Program-made: the position numbers and the translations under genes
Source: JAWKWH01 sp963669285
GTDB lineage: Bacteria > Pseudomonadota > Alphaproteobacteria > Rhizobiales > Rhizobiaceae
Length of the DNA: 64,000 nucleotides
Direction: 5' to 3'
Assembly: GCA_963669285.2 (NCBI GenBank)
Contig: CAXXSI010000022.1
Span: 682,001-746,000 of the forward strand
In this document: one piece after another, positions 61,330 to 64,000 of the stretch
Layout: every line of letters starts with the position of its first letter
How positions within the stretch are numbered: the stretch's first letter is position 1
Notes under the pieces: generated by a model
The model's input: only the letters and a program-made list of their open reading frames with translations
Told to the model about the DNA's origin: nothing
The model's database searches: none

Positions 61330-62340
61330 ATGATCTCGAAATTTACGCGCCGTACCGTTCTGTCGGCACTGACCGCAACAGCAATCGCCTCAACCGTCGC
61401 CATGCCGTCATTTGCGGCAGACAAGATCAAGCTGCGATTGGCTACATCCGGCTCCGAAACCGATGCCCGCTCGGTGGCAATGGCGGAAGTATTTGCGCCG
61501 ATGGTGGCGGAAATCGCCGACTACGAGCCTGGCTACAATGGCGTGTTGTTCGCCCAGGGTACCGAACTCGAAGCTATCAGCCGCGGCAATCTGGAAATGT
61601 CGATCGCTTCGGCACAGGAGCTGGCACAGTTCTTTCCCGAGTTTTCGATTTTCACTGCCGGCTATGTGCATCAAGATGCCGCCCATCAGGTAGCGGTATT
61701 TGGCAATCCGCTCATGGACCCCTTCAAGCAGAAGGTTGAGGAAGAATTGGGCGTGAAACTGTTGTCGGTCATGTATCTCGGCCGACGTCAGGTGAACTTG
61801 CGCCAATCCAAGGACGAGCTGACAGTCAAAACTCCGGCTGATCTTGCAGGTGTGAACCTGCGGATGCCCGGCACCGACGCCTGGCAGTTCCTCGGCAAGG
61901 CGCTTGGCGCCTCTCCCACGCCGATGGCCTTTGCCGAGGTTTATACAGCACTTTCCACCGGCGCCGTCGACGGCCAGGACAATCCACTGCCGACCGTTGT
62001 CGATGCGAAGTTCTACGAGGTGACCAAGCAGATCGTACTGACCTCTCACCTCGTCGATCTCAACTACATCGCGTTTTCGAAGGCACTTTGGGATGAGTTG
62101 ACGCCTGAGCAACAGGCAACGATCCAAAAGGCCGCCGATGCTGCAGCCGAATCCGGCCGTCAGAAGCAGTTGCAGAAGGAAAAGGACCTTGTCTCTTTTC
62201 TGGAAGAGAACGGATTGGCCGTCTACGAGCCCGATCTGACCGCGTTCCGCGAGCAGGTTCAGAAGATGTATCTGGAAAGCGAATTCGCTGAGACCTGGCC
62301 CGAGGGTGTGCTGGAAAACATCAACGCACTCGGCAACTAA
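61330..62340 (+). CDS. TRAP transporter substrate-binding protein (DctP family)
   Basis: A 336-residue periplasmic protein. The signal peptide has a twin-arginine-like start (MISKFTRRTVLSALTATAIA) and ends near SFAADK. The mature protein contains LRMPGTDAWQFLGKALGASP, where the arginine should bind the ligand carboxylate, then PMAFAEVYTALSTGAVDGQD, the standard DctP pattern. ATG follows GGGAGGA. It is followed by the two permease genes. Confidence 0.93.
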   Translation: MISKFTRRTVLSALTATAIASTVAMPSFAADKIKLRLATSGSETDARSVAMAEVFAPMVAEIADYEPGYNGVLFAQGTELEAISRGNLEMSIASAQELAQFFPEFSIFTAGYVHQDAAHQVAVFGNPLMDPFKQKVEEELGVKLLSVMYLGRRQVNLRQSKDELTVKTPADLAGVNLRMPGTDAWQFLGKALGASPTPMAFAEVYTALSTGAVDGQDNPLPTVVDAKFYEVTKQIVLTSHLVDLNYIAFSKALWDELTPEQQATIQKAADAAAESGRQKQLQKEKDLVSFLEENGLAVYEPDLTAFREQVQKMYLESEFAETWPEGVLENINALGN

Positions 62341-62373
62341 GCCACTTCAAAAATGCCACGGGAGGATCAGACA

Positions 62374-62931
62374 ATGGCTTTCACCAAATGGTTTAACCGT
62401 GGCGTCGAGTTCATCGCCGCCGCCATGCTGGCGGCGATGTTCCTCACTTTTCTCATACAAATCTTCTCGCGCTACGTCCTGCTCACGCCGTTTGGGTGGA
62501 CGCTTGAGCTGTGCCTCATTTTGTGGGTGTGGATCGTCTTTTTCGGCTGCGCGTTCATGGTGCGCGAGAAGGATCATGTGACCTTTGACATTTTCTATCT
62601 GGCGGCGCCGCGACGATTGCGCCAGGCCCTGGCGCTGATCGCTGCGGCAGCGATCATTATCGGTATGGCTTGGGCGTTGCTGCCGACGTGGGATTACATC
62701 GACTGGATGAAAATCCGCAAAACCACGACCGTCGAAAATCCGTTCACCGGCAAGAAGATACCGATGCGGACAATCTTTTCGATCTACGCGATTTTCATGG
62801 TGGCGCTGATCGCCCGCTATGCGTGGCGGTTTGTAGACGTCGTCAGAAACGGTCCGCCTGACGAGGATCACGAGATACCCGGACACGAGCCGAAGCCGCC
62901 GCATCTGCGCCACGGGGAGGACGTAGTATGA
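62374..62931 (+). CDS. TRAP transporter small permease (DctQ family)
   Basis: A 185-residue membrane protein with four helices, for example GVEFIAAAMLAAMFLTFLIQ, LILWVWIVFFGCAF and ALALIAAAAIIIGMAWALLP, plus the DctQ-type loop REKDHVTFDIFY. The ATG follows GGGAGGA. It overlaps the large permease gene by four bases (ATGA). The C-terminus is charged and extends past the last helix. Confidence 0.92.
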   Translation: MAFTKWFNRGVEFIAAAMLAAMFLTFLIQIFSRYVLLTPFGWTLELCLILWVWIVFFGCAFMVREKDHVTFDIFYLAAPRRLRQALALIAAAAIIIGMAWALLPTWDYIDWMKIRKTTTVENPFTGKKIPMRTIFSIYAIFMVALIARYAWRFVDVVRNGPPDEDHEIPGHEPKPPHLRHGEDVV

Positions 62932-64000
62932 GCATCGAACTCGCACTCTGCCTATTCACGCTGTTTGCACTGGCCGGCATCGGCACACCGATCGGCTACT
63001 CGATCATCCTCGCCTCGATCGTTTACCTTGGCATGGCCGGGCTCGATGTTGCGCTGGCAGGCGAAAAGATCCTGCAGGGCCTTTATAAGAGCTTCGTATT
63101 GCTCGCAGTGCCGCTGTTCATCGTTGCCGCCAACATCATGAATGCCGGCACGATTTCCGACCGGTTGCTCAACTTCTGCGTGGCGGCTGTCGGTCGCTTC
63201 AGGGGTGGGCTCGGGCACGTCAATGTCGTCGCCTCGCTGATCTTTTCCGGTATGTCCGGTTCCGCTGTGGCTGACGCCGCCGGCATCGGCAAAATCATCA
63301 TTGAAATGATGACCAAGGAAAACCGCTACAGCCGCGGCTATGCTGCCGCGATTACTGCGGCCACCGCGACGATCGGCCCGATCATTCCGCCGTCGATCCC
63401 TATGGTTTTATACGCGCTGGTTTCCAATAGTTCGATTGGTGCGCTGTTCCTGGCCGGCATCCTGCCCGGACTGGTCATGGGCGCAGTGCTGATGGCCATG
63501 AACACCTACATCTCGACCAAGCGCGGCTTCGCGATGGAAGAGCCTGTGCCGCTGAGGGATTTGCCCAAGGTCACCGCGAATGCGTTCCCCGCACTGTTGA
63601 TGCCGGTCATTCTTCTCTACGGCATCTATGGTGGTGTTGACGACACCGACCGAAGCTGCCGCAGTGGCTGCATTCTATGCGCTGTTGCTGGCCGCGATCT
63701 TCTATCGTGCCTTGTCAGTCAAGTCGCTCTACAGCATCCTGGTCGAAAGCGCGCGTTCGTCATCTGCGGTCGGCTGTGGTCATCGGCGGCGCGCTGATCC
63801 TGAACTTCATTGTCGTGTCCGAGAATATTCCCGGCATGATGTCGGATGCTCTCGTGGGGCTCGACGTCCATCCGCTGATTTTCCTGCTCTGTGTGAACGT
63901 GCTGGTGCTGGTTCTGGGCTGTGTTCTGGATGCGACGACGATCATCCTGGTGATTGTGCCGCTGTTCATTCCGACCTGCCGCGAACTGGGGATCGATCTT
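62928..64000 (+). CDS. TRAP transporter large permease (DctM family), frameshifted and cut by window end
   Basis: The first 235 or so residues are a normal DctM start, with ILQGLYKSFVLLAVPLFIVA, SGMSGSAVADAAGIGKIIIE and ATIGPIIPPSIPMVLYALVS. At about 63635 the frame breaks: TPTEAAAVAAFYALLLAAIF follows in another frame. A second break at about 63774 precedes ALILNFIVVSENIPGMMSD, which runs to the window edge. Both look like single extra bases (T). Restoring them gives an ordinary large permease. Either the gene is inactive or the consensus carries errors; the 3' end is outside the window. Confidence 0.85.

Overview
The window reads as a chromosomal piece of an alphaproteobacterium of the order Rhizobiales (Hyphomicrobiales), probably a marine or soil Phyllobacteriaceae/Rhizobiaceae-type organism. 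The evidence is gene order: rpmH-rnpA-yidC-engB, argB, dapD, dapE, truA-fmt-def, and murA-DUF2948-hisD-UPF0262-phosphatase-infA-maf-yacG are arrangements typical of this order. Genus-level placement cannot be made from the sequence alone. I see no phage, plasmid, transposase or CRISPR array.

Layout. 1-6.4 kb is accessory: the tail of an ATP-grasp ligase with a C45-type Ntn hydrolase, an alpha/beta hydrolase, and a flavin monooxygenase-cupin pair divergent from an AraC-type regulator. 6.5-11.3 kb holds tRNA-Arg, a sensor kinase, a mercuric-reductase-like flavoprotein with a TVP38/TMEM64 membrane protein, and rpmH-rnpA behind a clear sigma-70 promoter. 11.3-15.7 kb has yidC running without a stop into engB, then several genes broken by apparent frameshifts. 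15.7-28 kb carries lysine and arginine biosynthesis genes (dapD, dapE, argB), a LOG-family enzyme, a HAD nucleotidase, two tandem GGDEF proteins, an EamA permease, truA, fmt, cspA and def. 28-35 kb has rmuC and a compact five-gene catabolic-looking operon (Ldh-family oxidoreductase, DUF3726, an unrecognised 570-residue protein, M19 peptidase, aldehyde dehydrogenase). 35-41.5 kb is the yacG-maf-infA-hisD-murA housekeeping block plus tRNA-Thr.

41.5-54.1 kb is dominated by a complete histidine utilisation locus: hutU, a three-gene TRAP transporter, hutG, hutH, hutI on one strand and hutF-hutC divergent, with inverted repeats in the divergent promoter. It should convert histidine to urocanate, imidazolonepropionate, formimidoylglutamate, formylglutamate and glutamate plus formate. 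54.2-56.6 kb is a tungstate-type ABC transporter in the order B-C-A. 56.7-59.2 kb is purL-bolA. 59.3-64 kb is a GntR/FCD regulator, a Gfo/Idh/MocA dehydrogenase and a second TRAP transporter whose large permease runs off the window and carries two apparent frameshifts.

The most unusual non-coding feature is a pair of MITE-like repeats (about 16.67-16.98 kb and 36.96-37.23 kb, opposite orientation). They share terminal inverted repeats and a core but carry different internal modules, and both modules keep one open reading frame through the whole element. Single-base frame breaks in engB, a VOC gene, a DUF805 gene and dctM may be real decay or consensus errors; read data would decide.
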